This document shows, piece after piece, positions 35,468-47,337 of a DNA stretch of 64,000 bases. Origin of the DNA: Cervus elaphus (Eukaryota; Chordata; Mammalia; Artiodactyla; Cervidae). Location: assembly GCF_910594005.1 (NCBI RefSeq), contig NC_057835.1, positions 43,548,001-43,612,000 of the forward strand. Reading direction: 5' to 3'. Position numbers and translations under genes: made by a program. Position 1 is the first letter of the stretch. Each line of letters opens with the position of its first letter. Below the pieces are notes generated by a model. The model saw only the letters and a program-made list of their open reading frames with translations, was not told where the DNA came from and did no database searches.

Positions 35468-35640
35468 TGAGATCTGGAAGTAGATTGCCTAGATTTGAAT
35501 TCTTTAATCGCACTCATCTTTCTCACCTTTAAAGTGAGGCTTATCATTTTGTGAAGATTCAATGGGATGAGACAAAAAGGTACCTAATGTTTGGCACCTG
35601 AGAAGCACCCAGCTATCATCTATTACAGCATTATTAGTAC
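35468..35640 (+). mobile_element. MIR SINE
   Basis: 'gatctggaagtagattgcct', 'agatttgaattctttaatcg' and 'cctttaaagtgaggcttatc' follow MIR (ctctggagtcagactgcctgggttcgaatcc); the end 'gaagcacccagctatcatct' also fits. Confidence 0.75.
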
Positions 35641-35759
35641 TGTTTTTGTTGTTGTTGGAAAGGAACTAATTCTAAAAATAGCCTCTGGTCTTACAGCATC
35701 TTCTTTACACTCCCTTTAACTCATTCTCTTTTAAGGATTATTTAAAAAATCACATCTGG

Positions 35760-36060
35760 TTAAATTCTTTTCCCAATTAAAATCATTAACAATTTTCATT
35801 TACTTTTAGGGCAAAGACCAAATATTAGGGTCCTACACAATATCATCCTTGCCTTCCTCAACAGCTTCATCATTAACAACTTTATCCACTGCTTTTGCCC
35901 CCCAGAAACACTTTGTTCTCCCAAAGACACCAACTTCCTTCCTCCTATGGACAAACCTATACATATGCAGCCCTTCTACCCAGTCAATCCCTGTTTACCC
36001 TTTCGATCTCTATCCTAAGTTCAGCTTCTCTGAATCTTCCTGGACACTCTGAACCCTCCA
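35760..36060 (+). mobile_element. L2 LINE fragment
   Basis: 'ttttagggcaaagaccaaat' and the pyrimidine-rich 'ccttcctcaacagcttcatc' resemble L2 ('cttaggataaagtccaaact', 'ctctccagcctcatc'). Open frames over it are composition effects. Confidence 0.5.
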
Positions 36061-36319
36061 GCTCTGCTCAATCTGTTCTACAATACATGTTTCTTAAAAT
36101 TTTGTGATTAGTTTTGCAGTGGTGTGCTATTTTATTATATCCAAAAAGAGAGTTTTTCCACCCAGAAAGTATATATTAAGTTAAAGGAATAGTCACTGAA
36201 TCCCCTTCAATTGCCCATGGCTACATAAAGTTCTTCCCAACCAGAGAAAGGGAGAAGAAGAATCAGAGAGGGAATAAGAGAGCTTATACCTTTTTGGGTC
36301 CCAGAGTCAGGGTAGGTAG

Positions 36320-36980
36320 AGTAATGAAAATAAAAATAAGAATAAACAAATGGTATCTAATTAAATTTAAAAGTTTTTGCACAGCAAAGGAAAAGACAAC
36401 CCTCAGAATGGGAGAAAATATTCACAAATGAAACAATATACAAGGGATTAATTTCCAAAATGCACAAGCATCTCATGCAGACTCAATAAAATAAATAAAT
36501 AATTGAATTAAAAAAATGGGCAGAATATCTAAATAGACATTTCTCCAAAGAAGACATACAGATGGCTAAAAAGCACATGAAAAGATGGTCAACACCACAA
36601 ACTATTAGAGAAACATAAATCAAAACTACTGTGAAATATCACCTCACACTAATCAGAATGGGCATCAGTTAAAAAAAAATTACAAATAATAAATGCTGAA
36701 GAGAGTGTGGAGAGAAAGGGAACATTCCTACACAGTTTGTGGAAATGTAAATTGGTACAGCCACTATAGACAACAGTTTGGAGGTTCCTTATAAAACTGA
36801 AAATAGAACTACCATATGACCCAGCACTCTCACTCTTAAGCCCATACCTGGAGAAAGCTATAATGTGAAGATACATGCATACAAATGTTCATTGCAACAC
36901 TATGTACAATATCCATGACATGCAAACAACTTAAATGTACATCAACAGAGTAATGGGTAAAGAAAATGTGGTACATATAC
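36320..36980 (+). mobile_element. L1 ORF2 C-terminal part, sense (left half, split by BovB)
   Basis: 'cagcaaaggaaaagacaacc', 'ctccaaagaagacatacaga', 'agagtgtggagagaaaggga' and 'aatgtggtacatatac' are the end of L1 ORF2. The element resumes at 37,626. Several stops and frame shifts, so it is inactive. Confidence 0.9.
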
Positions 36981-37625
36981 TGTTGTTGTTCAGTCACCCA
37001 GCCATCACCAACTCTTTGCAACCCCATGGACTGCAGCACGCCAGGTCTCCCTGTCCCTCACCATCTCCTGAAGGCTTGCCCAAGTTCATGTCTATTGCAT
37101 CAGTGATGCCATCCAGCCATCTCATCCTCTGACACCCTCTTCTCCTGCCCTCAATCTTTCCCAGCATCAGTCTTTTCCAATGAATCAGGTTCTCACATCA
37201 CATGACCAAACTACTAGAGCTTCAGCTTTACCATCAGTCCTTCCAATGAATATTTAGGGTTGACTTCCCTTAAGATTGACTGTTTTGGTCTCCTTGCAGT
37301 CCAAAGGACACTCAAGAGTCTTCTCAAGCACCACAGTTTGAAAGCATCAATTCTTTGGCACTCTGCCAGATTCTTTACAGTTCAGTTCTCACAACTGTAT
37401 GTGACCACTGAGGGCTTGACTATACTGAACCTTGTCGGCAGAGTAATGTCTCTGGTTTTCAAACATACTGTCTAGGTTTCTCATAGCTTTCCTGCCGAGA
37501 AGCAATCATCTTCTGATTTCATGGCTGCAGTCACCATCTGCAGTAATTTTAGAGCCCAAGAAGAGGAAATCTGTCACTACTTCCACTTTTTCCTCTTGTA
37601 TTTGCCATGAAGTAGTACATGAAGA
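36981..37625 (-). mobile_element. BovB 3' end, antisense, inside L1
   Basis: From 'gttgttcagtcacccagcca' through 'ggtctccttgcagtccaaag' to 'tgccatgaagtagtacatga'. It covers the 3' UTR and the end of the RT ORF in reverse and splits an L1 that is otherwise continuous. Confidence 0.93.
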
Positions 37626-37679
37626 GGTATATATATATATATATATGTATATATATACACACACACCACACACACACAA
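37626..37679. repeat. (TA)n(CA)n microsatellite at the BovB/L1 junction
   Basis: About fifteen TA units (one G interruption) followed by an imperfect CA run. It grew where L1 normally reads 'gtacatatatacaatgg'. Confidence 0.88.
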
Positions 37680-38105
37680 TGGAATGTTATTCAACCATAC
37701 AAAGACCAAAATAATGCCATTTGCAGCAATATGGATGGACCTAGGGATTGTCATGCTAAGTGAAGTAAGTCAGACACAGAAAGACAAATATCACTAATAT
37801 GTGACATCTAAAAATAAGGTGCAGATATACTTATTTACAAAACCGAAGTAGAGTCACAGATGTAGAAAAGAGACATATGGTTACTAGGGCACTGGGGTGG
37901 GAAGAAGGGATAAAATGGGAACTTGAGATTGATATATGCATACTGCTACATATGAAATAGATAACTAATAAGAACCTACCATTTAACACAAGGAACCCTA
38001 CGCCATACTCTGTAATGCCCTGTAAGGGAAAAGAATCTTGAAAAAAGAGTGGATATATGTATAGGTATAACTGATTCACTAATAAAAATTAAAAAAAAAA
38101 AAAAG
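37680..38105 (+). mobile_element. L1 3' end, sense (right half) with poly(A)
   Basis: Resumes with 'aatggaatgttattcaacca' and 'gtgaagtaagtcagacacag' (end of ORF2), then the 3' UTR ('gaacctaccatttaacacaa') and poly(A) at about 38,090-38,104. Older than the ruminant L1 tails at 26.7 and 53.9 kb. Confidence 0.9.
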
Positions 38106-38604
38106 AAATTGGTCAAATCCTAAATTCCCTTACCCTTACATGATGCTGAGAAGGCAGGAAAAAAATCTTAATGCTGTTTCTAGGCATTTGACCCTAAAAG
38201 AGCTCCAGATCTCCATTACGGTCCTAGAATTCTGCAGACAGGTAATAGCAGCATAGATGTTCCTTTGAGAGCTATTGTAACTTGAAACAGGTAAGAATAA
38301 AATATAGTGGAGATACACAAATAGAGCCAGGAGGAAAATTACTGAGGATGTGGCAGTCATGAGGGTTTATGAAAACCCTCTCTTCTCATCACCTCAACCA
38401 CCACATTGATGCCATTGACTATCATGTCTAGGCTGGTGCACCAAGCATTCTCCAGAATCTGAACAAATCCTCAGAGAAAATGATTCCACCAATAAATTAG
38501 AAACCTGATATATAATTTAAGTTTAACTATAGGAAGATAATACAGTGAATTGGTTGCAGTATATGCTTACTAAATATTTTACTTGATTCTCTAAGATTAT
38601 GTAA
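38106..38604. other. Single-copy spacer
   Basis: Nothing recognised. Confidence 0.4.
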
Positions 38605-38750
38605 CGTGATGCTAAATTGTAAATTCTATAAAGACAGGGATCTTTTCTATCTTATTCACTTCTCTATCCTCACAAGCACAGTCTTGGGCACAAGTAAGTG
38701 AATACCTACTTTGTGCTTGGATAGAGAGCTGTGATGAATGAATGATACGT
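38605..38750 (+). mobile_element. L2 LINE 3' end
   Basis: 'aaattctataaagacaggga', 'tatcctcacaagcacagtct' and 'tgggcac..gtgaatacctac' follow the L2 terminus. Confidence 0.65.
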
Positions 38751-38879
38751 ATATGGTCTACTGGCTATGAACTGGAGGCATTACTTCATGGAAACATATA
38801 TTTGAGTTAAAATTTAAATATTATAAAAAGATTCCTTAACCTAAAGGCAAAGATGTTGCCACACAACTTGGAACACTTG

Positions 38880-38985
38880 GTATATCTGGTCTCCAGTTCT
38901 CACATCTGTAAATTTGAGATGATGTAATATCTCAGTCACTAAGTGCAGAGAAGGATTAAAAAGAAATAATGTATGTAAACTGTAT
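38880..38985 (+). mobile_element. Probable MIR fragment
   Basis: 'tctcacatctgtaaatttga' and 'agaaggattaaaaagaaata' resemble the MIR core ('cctcatctgtaaaatgggga', 'gaggattaaatgagata'). Confidence 0.5.
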
Positions 38986-39221
38986 ATAAGGTTATTTAAG
39001 CTGTCCATTACTTTTCTTCTGAGTAATTTTTTCTAAGCAAGTATGACAACCAGAAAACATTACTTTTTGACTCTATTTTTAAGAAATAAAACAATGTCTA
39101 TACTTTGGCCTAGTGACATATATATATAATCATGTGACTATAAGTAAAAGTTCTTTATAATTGAAAGCAGTTTTTTTAATAGATGAATCTTAAGAAATTC
39201 TAGTTGTTTTATTGTACATAG

Positions 39222-39440
39222 TGTGTGTGCTCAATTGCATCTGACTCTTCATAACCCCATGAACTGTAGCCTGCCAGGCTCCTTTGTCCATGGAATTTTG
39301 TAGGCAAGAACACTGGAGTGGATTGCCATTTCCTAAGTGGTCAGGCAATATTCCTGACCCAGGGATCAAATCCACATCTTCTGTGTGTTTTTGCACTGGA
39401 AATGAATTTTCTAACATTGAGCCAGCCACCTGGCAAGCCC
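39222..39440 (-). mobile_element. Bov-tA SINE, antisense
   Basis: Complete reversed unit, diverged in the head ('gagccagccacctggcaagc'). Flanked by attgtacatag (39,211-39,221) and attgatgcatag (39,441-39,452). Confidence 0.9.
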
Positions 39441-39646
39441 ATTGATGCATAGAATGTGAGTTAAATATTACAGCAAATACTAACTGTTTTAAGTTATTCT
39501 CTGAAAATGCTTTTAAAAATATCGCATCTGTTTAGTTCTAAATGTTAATATTCATGGAGTTATTCTTTCCCAAGTCAAGGGATTTTTAAATGGATTTTTT
39601 TAGAGGTTAAAATATGTGTGGCAATCAGAGCATCTGACTAAATTAC

Positions 39647-40034
39647 TGTTGTGAACCAAATTGTGTCTCCTTCTCAATAGTCATATGCAGAAGCCTTAAC
39701 CCCTAATACTTTAGAATGTGTCTGTATTTGTAAACAGAGCCTTTAAAGAAGTAATTAGGTTACAATGAGGCCATTAGGGTGGGTCCCATTTCAATATGAC
39801 TGATCTCCATATAATAGGAGGAGATTAGAGAGATATCACCTATATGCAGATGAAGAAAAGGCCATGTGAAGACAGCAAGAAGGGTGCCAAGCCATGAAGA
39901 GAGGCTTGGAAAGAAACCCAACCTACCAACGCTTTGATCTAGGACCTCCAGCTTCTAAAACAGTGAGAAAATTTCTTTCACTCAAGCTGCCTCAATCAGG
40001 TATTTTGTTATGGGAGCCCTAGGAAACTAATACA
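39647..40034 (+). mobile_element. MLT1-type (ERVL-MaLR) solo LTR, complete
   Basis: Starts TGTTGTGAACCAAATTGTGT and ends '...gccctaggaaactaataca', so TG...CA termini. The landmarks 'tagaatgtgtctgtatttg', 'gccattagggtgggtcccat', 'aaggccatgtgaagac' and 'tttgatctaggacctccagc' are all present in order. About 388 bp, the expected LTR length; no internal region. Confidence 0.82.
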
Positions 40035-40059
40035 ACATCATCAGCATTAGTTTTTCTGT

Positions 40060-40176
40060 AACACTCTACAGTGTAAAAATATAAAAACAAATTTTAAGTT
40101 CAAAAATAATACTATTTAACACCTCCTGGAGCTAAACATGTTGCAAGATTTCACTTAAGATATATGCCCATTAGAA
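40060..40176. other. Spacer, possibly the start of the old L1 tail
   Basis: Weakly L1-like near its right end; unresolved. Confidence 0.3.
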
Positions 40177-40397
40177 GGTCTTCCCAAGTAGTGCTATTGA
40201 TAAAGAACCTGCCTGCCAATGCAGGAGACATAAGAGATACCAGTTTGATCCTTGGGTGTGGAAGATCCCCTGGAAGAGGGCACGACAACCCACTCCTGTG
40301 TTCTTGCCTGAAGAATCCCACGGGCAGAGGAGCCTGGCAGGCTACAGTCCACTGGGTCACAAAGAGTCAGACATGACTGAAGCAGCATGTACACACT
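40177..40397 (+). mobile_element. Bov-tA SINE
   Basis: 'ggtcttcccaagtagtgcta' head to 'gactgaagcagcatgtacac'. A perfect 10-bp TSD, cccattagaa, at 40,167-40,176 and 40,398-40,407. Confidence 0.94.
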
Positions 40398-40407
40398 CCC
40401 ATTAGAA

Positions 40408-40905
40408 ATGTATGCCCAACAGAAATGTATGCCAACATTCATTATAAAGATATTCATAGCAATTTAATTCTTAATAGCCTCAAACTAGAAGCAACCTAAA
40501 TGTGCAACAGCATGAAACAGATTAAACATATTATGGTGCAATGTAACTCAAATAATGAAAACAAAACAAAACAAAACAAATGCTGATACATGCAACAGCA
40601 AAGGAGAATTCAAAATATAATTTTGATGAAAGAAGCCAGACACAATATACATGGTGTATGATTATATTTAAATGGACTTCATAAACAGCAAAAGTTAATT
40701 TAGGATGATAGAAGTCAGACTAATGATTACACTTGGTAGATAGGTAGTAAACAGGAAAAGGAGTAAGAGGGAAAGAAATGCTGAAAATTTACATCCATAA
40801 ACTAGTTGGTGGTAATATTAGTGATTATATAGGTTAAAAAAGTCATGAAACAACACAATATTAGCATGGTTTGTATAAGTTATACTTCAATTAAAAAGTT
40901 TAAAA
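40408..40905 (+). mobile_element. Old L1 (L1M-type) 3' end, sense
   Basis: 'agatattcatagcaatttaa', 'ctcaaactagaagcaaccta', 'gatgaaagaagccagacaca' and 'gtataagttatacttcaatt' follow the L1M ORF2 end and 3' UTR. Contains an (AAAAC)n run at about 40,560-40,580. Confidence 0.82.
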
Positions 40906-41388
40906 ATACCACCCATTTTACATTATTTTTAAATGTATATTTCATGACAAATAAGTCACCATGCTTATAATGAATTTCTGGCATATATTTAATTTAGGAT
41001 TTATACCTTGGACAGGAACCAGGGGGTTATATATTTTGCTTAGGTAACTCTTCCTCAAAAACAATGTCATTTTGAAAAATATAAATTTTTTCTTAAACAC
41101 TTGATCTTTCACATCGTTTCTTTACACATGGTGTTCCCCATTTGCCCTGGACACTTTCTCATCCTCTCCTCTAGTATGAAAATTACTTTTTCTTCCAGAG
41201 ACTGTCCGAAAGGCACCGCTGCTTCCTCTCTGAGTCCCCTTTCTAGTGTATCAGGCAGAATTCATTAGTTGTCTATGTTCTTGAACTTATCATACCACAT
41301 TGCAGTATGCTTTTATATGCGTGTGTCCTGCACATAAAAGTTATCCAAATTGTTTCTTAAATGAATAAATTAATGGAATAAATTATGT
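40906..41388. other. Single-copy spacer
   Basis: Nothing recognised. It ends with the left TSD of the 5.9-kb L1. Confidence 0.4.
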
Positions 41389-41397
41389 AAAAGTTAA

Positions 41398-42238
41398 CCG
41401 TGGTATGTGCCCAGGTGGCCTGCCCGGCTTCTCCAGGCGAGTGACTGCAACCTCTTCTGTCCCGTTTTAGGATAAAGGAGGAGTGGAACTTCATGGTCGA
41501 GTGCAGAAGGAAAGACATTCCCCAGGCCAAGTACTGCAAGAATGGCTTTGTAAACACCAGCATGAGGCTGCTGGGGCAGATCCAAAGGAGCTCTCTTGCT
41601 AGGCAGAGGGTGCTCTCCAAGGAGAGAGACAAATGGAGGAGTGAGTTTGTGTTTGAAATTTCCAGGCGTCACTGGAAGGAGCTTCCCAGATTCTTTGAAG
41701 GAGCAGACGCACATGAAAAAATGGCACATCAGTAGTACTCTGATTCAAATCATTCCTAAGTATATTGAACTGTTTCAAGTCATGAGGAGTCTAGATCTGC
41801 CAAAAAACAGATCTCCCATCTTCCAGCTGAAATCAAGATCAAGCCCTTAGCCTTTGGAATGTCTGCAAGACTGACTGCAAGACCCTAGATTACCAGAGAA
41901 ATAGCCCTAGGGAGTATCAAATAGTGAGAACTTGAATACAAGACCAGGCATCATCCAACCACCGATAGCACCCCTACAGGATGCCTCATTCTAAACAACA
42001 AACAAAACAAAAATATAAACCGAATCATCAGCAGAAAAGATTACCACCTCACTCAGCCTTGCCCATTAGAGGAAAAACAAACAAACAAAAACTCAGCACA
42101 AATATCACCCTATACAAAGCTTACACAAACCACTGGACCAACCTTAGGAGGGCAGAAATCAAAAGGAAGAAAGAATTCAACCTTGAACCCTGGGAAAAGA
42201 AGACCTCAAACACAATAAGTTAAAAAAAAATAATAATA
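41398..42238 (+). promoter_or_regulatory. L1 5' UTR / internal promoter region
   Basis: The first about 340 bp are markedly GC-richer than the neighbourhood, then A-rich up to the ORF1 start. It lies between the left target-site duplication and ORF1, where the L1 promoter sits. Open frames cross the GC-rich part on both strands: plus 41,493-41,735 (80 residues) and minus 41,394-41,729 (111 residues). A polypyrimidine tract plus AG (41,451-41,470) resembles a splice acceptor. I did not align this block to a consensus 5' UTR. Confidence 0.55.
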
Positions 42239-43110
42239 ATGAAAAGGCAGAGAAATACTACACAAATGAAGGAACAAACTAGAAATACAGAAGTCCAAAT
42301 AAATGAAGAGGAAATAGGCAAACTACATGAAAAAGAATTCAGAATAATGATAGTAAAGATGATCAAAAACCTTGAAAACAAAATGGAGAAAATGCAAGAA
42401 TCAATTAACAAAGACCTAGAAGAATTAAATAATAAACATACAGAGACAAACAAAACAATTACTGAAATTAAAAATACTCTAGAAGGAAGCAAAAGCAGAA
42501 TATCTGTAGCAGAAGAATGCATCAGTGAGCTGGAAGATAAAATGGTGGAAATAACTTCTGAAGAGCAGAATGAAGTAAAAAGAATGAAAAGAGTTGAGGA
42601 TAGTCTAAGACACATCTGGGACAATATCAAACATTTGAATTTTAGGGGTCTCAGAAGAAGAAGAGAAAAAGAAAGAGTATGAGAAAATTTTTGAAGATTT
42701 TATAGTTGAAAATTTCCCCAACATGGAAAAGGAAACAGTCAATCAAGCCCAAGAGGCACAGAGTCCTATACAGGATAAACCCAAGGAGAAACATGCCAAG
42801 ACACACATTACTCAAACTAACAAAGACTAAACACAATGAAAGAATATTAAAAGCAGGAAGGGAAAAGCAACAAGTAATATACAAGGGAAACCACATACAC
42901 TTAACAGCTGATCTTAAGCAGAAACTCTGAAGGCCAGACAGGAATGGCAGGATATAATTAAATTACTGAAAGGGAAAAATCTACAAAGATTACTCTACCC
43001 AGCAAGAATCTCACTTAAAATTGATGGTGAAATAAAAAACTTTTCAGACAAGCAAAAGTTAAGAGAATTTAGTACCAACAAACAAGCTTTACAACAAATG
43101 TTAAAGGGAC
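42239..43110 (+). pseudogene. L1 ORF1 (RNA-binding chaperone), frameshifted
   Basis: ORF1p normally forms coiled-coil trimers that coat L1 RNA. The frame opens with MKRQRNTTQMKEQ and is open to 42,682. It has a long charged heptad-like region (residues about 25-120: many L, I, E and K) expected of the coiled coil, and continues 'VEDSLRHIWDNIKHLNFRGL', the start of the RRM-like domain. A frameshift near 42,640-42,690 then moves the rest into another frame ('INPRRNMPRHTLLKLTKTKH' at about 42,770-42,830, then 'ILKAGREKQQ'). Product truncated at about 147 residues. Identification is secure; the right end is approximate. Confidence 0.85.
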
Positions 43111-43171
43111 TTATATAGTCAAGAAATAGAAGAAAAAATATCTACAAAATCAATCCCAAACAATTAAGAAA

Positions 43172-46100
43172 ATGGCAATAAGAACATACATATCAATAAT
43201 TACTTTCAAAGTAAATGGATTAAATGCTCCAACCAAAAGACACAGACTGGCTGAATGGATACAAAAACAAGACCCATATATATGCTGTCTACAAGAAACC
43301 CACTCAGACCTCAAGACACATATAGACTGAAAATGAGAGAATGGAAAAACATATTCTATACAAATGGGAAGCAAAACAAAGCTGGAGTAGCAATCCTCAT
43401 ATCAGACAAAATAGACCTTAAAATAAAGATTACAAGAGACAAGGAAGGACACTACATAATGATCAAGGGATCAAGCCAAGAGGAAGAAATAACAATTGTA
43501 AATATCTATGTACCCAACACAGGAGCACCCAAATACATAAGACAAACACTAACAGACATAAAGGGAGAAATTGACAGTAACACAATAAGAGTAGAAGACT
43601 TTAACATCCCACTCACATCAATGGACAGATCATTAAAACAGAAGATTAAAAAGGAAACACAAGTATTAAATGATATATTAGATGAGATGGATCTCATTGA
43701 TATCTTCAGAACATTCTACCCAGATGGAGAAGAATACAACTTCTCAAGTGCACATGGAATATTTTCCTGGATATGCCATAACTTGGGTCACAAATCAAAC
43801 CTGAGTAAATTTAAGAAAATTGAAATCATATCAAGCATCTTCTCCAACCACATGCTATGAGACTAGATATCAATTACAAGAAAAAAACCTGTAAGAAAGA
43901 GAAACACAAGGAGATTAAATAACACATTTCTAAATAACCAACAGGTTACTGAAAAAATCAATGGGAAATAAAAAAAAATTTTCTAGAAACAAATGACAAT
44001 GAAAACACGACATATCAAAACCTATAGGATGCAGTGAAAGCAGTTCTAAGAGGGATGTTTATAGCAATGCAATTCTACCTCAAGAAACAAGAAAAACATC
44101 AAATAGACAACCTATCTTTTCAAATAAAACAACTTGAAAAAGAAGAATAAAAAAACCTAAAATTGGTAGGAGGAAGAAATCATAAAGATCCAAGCAGAAA
44201 TAAATGAAAGAGAAATGAAAGAAATAATAGTAAAGATAAATAAAACTCAAAGCTGGTTCATTGAGAAGATTAACAGACTTGACAAACCTTTAGCCAGAGT
44301 CATCAAGAAAAGAGAGAGAAGAATCAAATCAACAAATTTAGAAATGAAAAAGGAGAGGTTACAACAGACAATGCAGAAATAAAAAGGATTATAAGAGACT
44401 ATTATGAACAACTGTATGGTAACAAAATGGATAACCTGAAAGAATTGGACGGATTCTTAGAAAAGCTCAATCTTTCAAGACTGAACCAGGAAGAAATAGA
44501 AATATGAACAACCCAATTACAAAAGCACTGAAATTGAAGCTGTGATAAAAAATCTCCCAAAAAATAAAGCCCAGGACCAGATGGCAACCTGGGAGAATTC
44601 TATCAAACATTTAGAGAAGAGCTAATGCTTATCCTTCTAAAACTCTTTCAAAAAATTACAGAGGAAAGAACACTTCCAAACTCATTCTATGAGGCCATCA
44701 CCACCGTGATAACAAAACCAGACAAAGACAACACACAGAAAAGAAAACTACAGGCCGATATCACAGATTAACATAAATAAAAAAAATCCTCAACAAAATT
44801 TTAGCAAACAGAATTCAGCAACACATCAAAAACCTCATACACCATGATCAAGTTGGGTTTATTCCAGGAATGCAAGGATTCTTCAATATATGCAAATCAA
44901 TCAATGTGATACACCATATTAACAAATTGAAAGATAAAAACCATATGATCACCTCAATAGATGCAAAAAAAAAAATCTTTGATGAAATTCAGCATCTTTT
45001 TATGATTAAAACTCTTCAAAAAACGGCATAGAAGGAACCTACCTCAACATAGAAAAGGCCATGTATGATAAGCCTGAGGGAAACATTACTTCAATGTTGA
45101 AAAACTGAAAGCATTCCCCCCTAAGATCAGGAACAAGACAAGTGTGTCCACTTTCACCACTATTATTCAACATAGTTCTGGAAGTCCTAGCTACAGCAAT
45201 CAGAGAAGAAAAAGAAAGAAAGGAATCCAGATTGGAAAAGAAGAAGTAAAGCTCTCATTGTTTGCAGATGACATGATACTGTACATAGAATGCCCTAAAG
45301 ATAGTATCAGAAAATTACTAGAGCTAATTAGTGAATTTAGCAAAGTTGCAGGATACAAAATCAATACACAAAAATCACTTGCGTTTCTATATACTAGCAA
45401 TGAAAAATCAGAAAGAGAAATTAAGGAATCAATCCCATTCACCATTGCAACCAAAAAAATTAAATATTTAGGAATAAACTTACCTAAAGAGACAAAAGAA
45501 CTGTACACAGAAAATTATAAGACACTGATGAAAGAAATCAAAGATGACGTATACAGATGGAGAAATATTCCATGTTCCTGGGTAGGAAGAATCATTATTG
45601 TGAAAATGATATACTACCAAATGCAATCTACAGATTCAATGTGATCTCTATCAAATTACCAATGGCATTCTTGACAGAACTAGAATAAAAAAATTCACAG
45701 TTCATATGTAAACACAAAAGACCCCGAAGAGCCAAAGCAGTTTTGAGAAAGAAGAATGGAGCTGGAGGAGTCAACCTTCCTGACTTCAGATTACACTACA
45801 AAGCTACAGTCATCAAGACAGTATGGTACTTGCACAAAAACAAAAATATAGACCAGTGGAAAAAGATAGAAAGCCCAGAAATAAACGCATGATTCTATAT
45901 GTACGTTATTTTTGACAAAGGAGGCAAGAATATACAATGGGGTAAAGACAGCTTCCTCAATAAATGGTGCTGGGAAAACTAGGTATCTACATGTCAAAGA
46001 ATGAAATTAGAAAACTTCCTAACACCATACACAAAGATAAACTCAAAATGGATTAAAGATGTAAGTGTAAGACCAGACACTATAAAACTCTTAGAGGAAA

Positions 46101-46976
46101 ACATAAGCAGAACACTAGATGACATAAATCAAAGAAAGATCCTCTATGACCCACCTCCCAAAGTAAGGGAAATAAAAACAAAAGTAAACAAATATGACCT
46201 GATTAAACTTAAGAGCTTTTTCACGGCAAAGGAAACTATAAGCAAAGTGAAAAGACAACCCTCAGAATAGGAGAAAATAATAGCAAATGAAACAACTGAT
46301 AAAGGATTGATTTCCAAAGTATACAAGCAGCTCATACAGCTCAATGCCAGGAAAAGAAACAACCCAATCAAAAAGTGGGGGAAAAACCTAAACAGACATT
46401 TCTCCAAAGAAGACATACAGATGGCTAACACATGAAAAGATGCTCATCATCACTCATTATTACAGAAATGCAAATCAAAACTACAATGATATATTACTTC
46501 TCACCAGTCAGAATGGTCATCATCAAAAAGTCCACAAAAATAATTGCTAGGGAGGGTGTGGAGAAAAGGGAACACTTGTGCACTGTTGGTGGGACTGTAA
46601 ATTGATACAGACACTATGGAAGACAGTATGGAGATTCTTTAAAAATCTAGGGATAAAACCACTATATGACCCAGCAATCCCACTCCTAGCCTATACCCTG
46701 AGGAAACCAAAATTGAAAGAGATACCTGTATCCCATTGCTCATTGCAGCACTGTTCACAATAGCTAGAACATGGAAGCAACCTATATGTCCACTGACATG
46801 AATGGATAAAGAAGTTGTGATACATATACACAATGGACTATTACTCAGCCATAAAAAAGAATGCATTTAAGTCATTTCTAATGAGGTGGGTGAACCTAGA
46901 ATCTATTATACCTAGTGAAGTAAGTCAGAAAGAGAAAGATAAATATAGTATTCTAACACACATATATGGAATCTAG
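43172..46976 (+). pseudogene. L1 ORF2 (endonuclease and reverse transcriptase), degraded
   Basis: Begins MAIRTYISIITFKVNGLNAP. The endonuclease part (to about 43,860) keeps 'KAGVAILISD', but the GDFN motif reads EDFN and the conserved IDH near its end reads ICH, so a catalytic aspartate is lost. The RT core is open at 45,144-45,644 with FADD at 45,261-45,272. The Cys/His-rich C-terminal region is near 46,540-46,620 ('HCWWDC'). The last codons encode THIYGI then stop at about 46,976. Several stops and frameshifts separate the blocks; about 3.8 kb is normal ORF2 length. Confidence 0.88.
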
Positions 46977-47337
46977 TAAAATGGTACAGAAGAGTTTATT
47001 TACAGAGCAGCAATGGAGTAACAGACATAGAGAATAGACTTATGAGCATGGGGAGAGGGGAGGGGAGGGTGAGATGTATGGAAAGAGTAACATGGAAACT
47101 TACGTCACCATATGTAAAATAGATAGCCAATGGAAATTTGCTGTGTGACTCAGGAAACTCAAACAGTAGTTCTGTATCAACCTAGATGGGTGGGATGGGG
47201 AGGGAGATGGGAGAGAGGTTCAAAAGGGAGGGGATATATGTATACCTATGGCTTATTCATGTTGACATTTGACAAAAAAATAAAATTTGGAAAGCAATTA
47301 TCCTTCAATAAAAAAATAAATTAAAAAGAAAAGTTAA

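Larger units (their letters stand above)
41398..47328 (+). mobile_element. Apparently full-length ruminant L1 (5.9 kb), mutated
   Basis: 5' UTR (41,398-42,238), ORF1 (from 42,239), ORF2 (43,172 to about 46,976) and 3' UTR (to 47,328) occur in the canonical order. A 9-bp repeat, aaaagttaa (41,389-41,397 and 47,329-47,337), brackets the whole. An A/T-rich tail precedes the right repeat. ORF1 and ORF2 both carry frame shifts and stops, so the copy cannot retrotranspose by itself. The short A-rich duplication is the weakest part of the boundary call. Confidence 0.85.
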
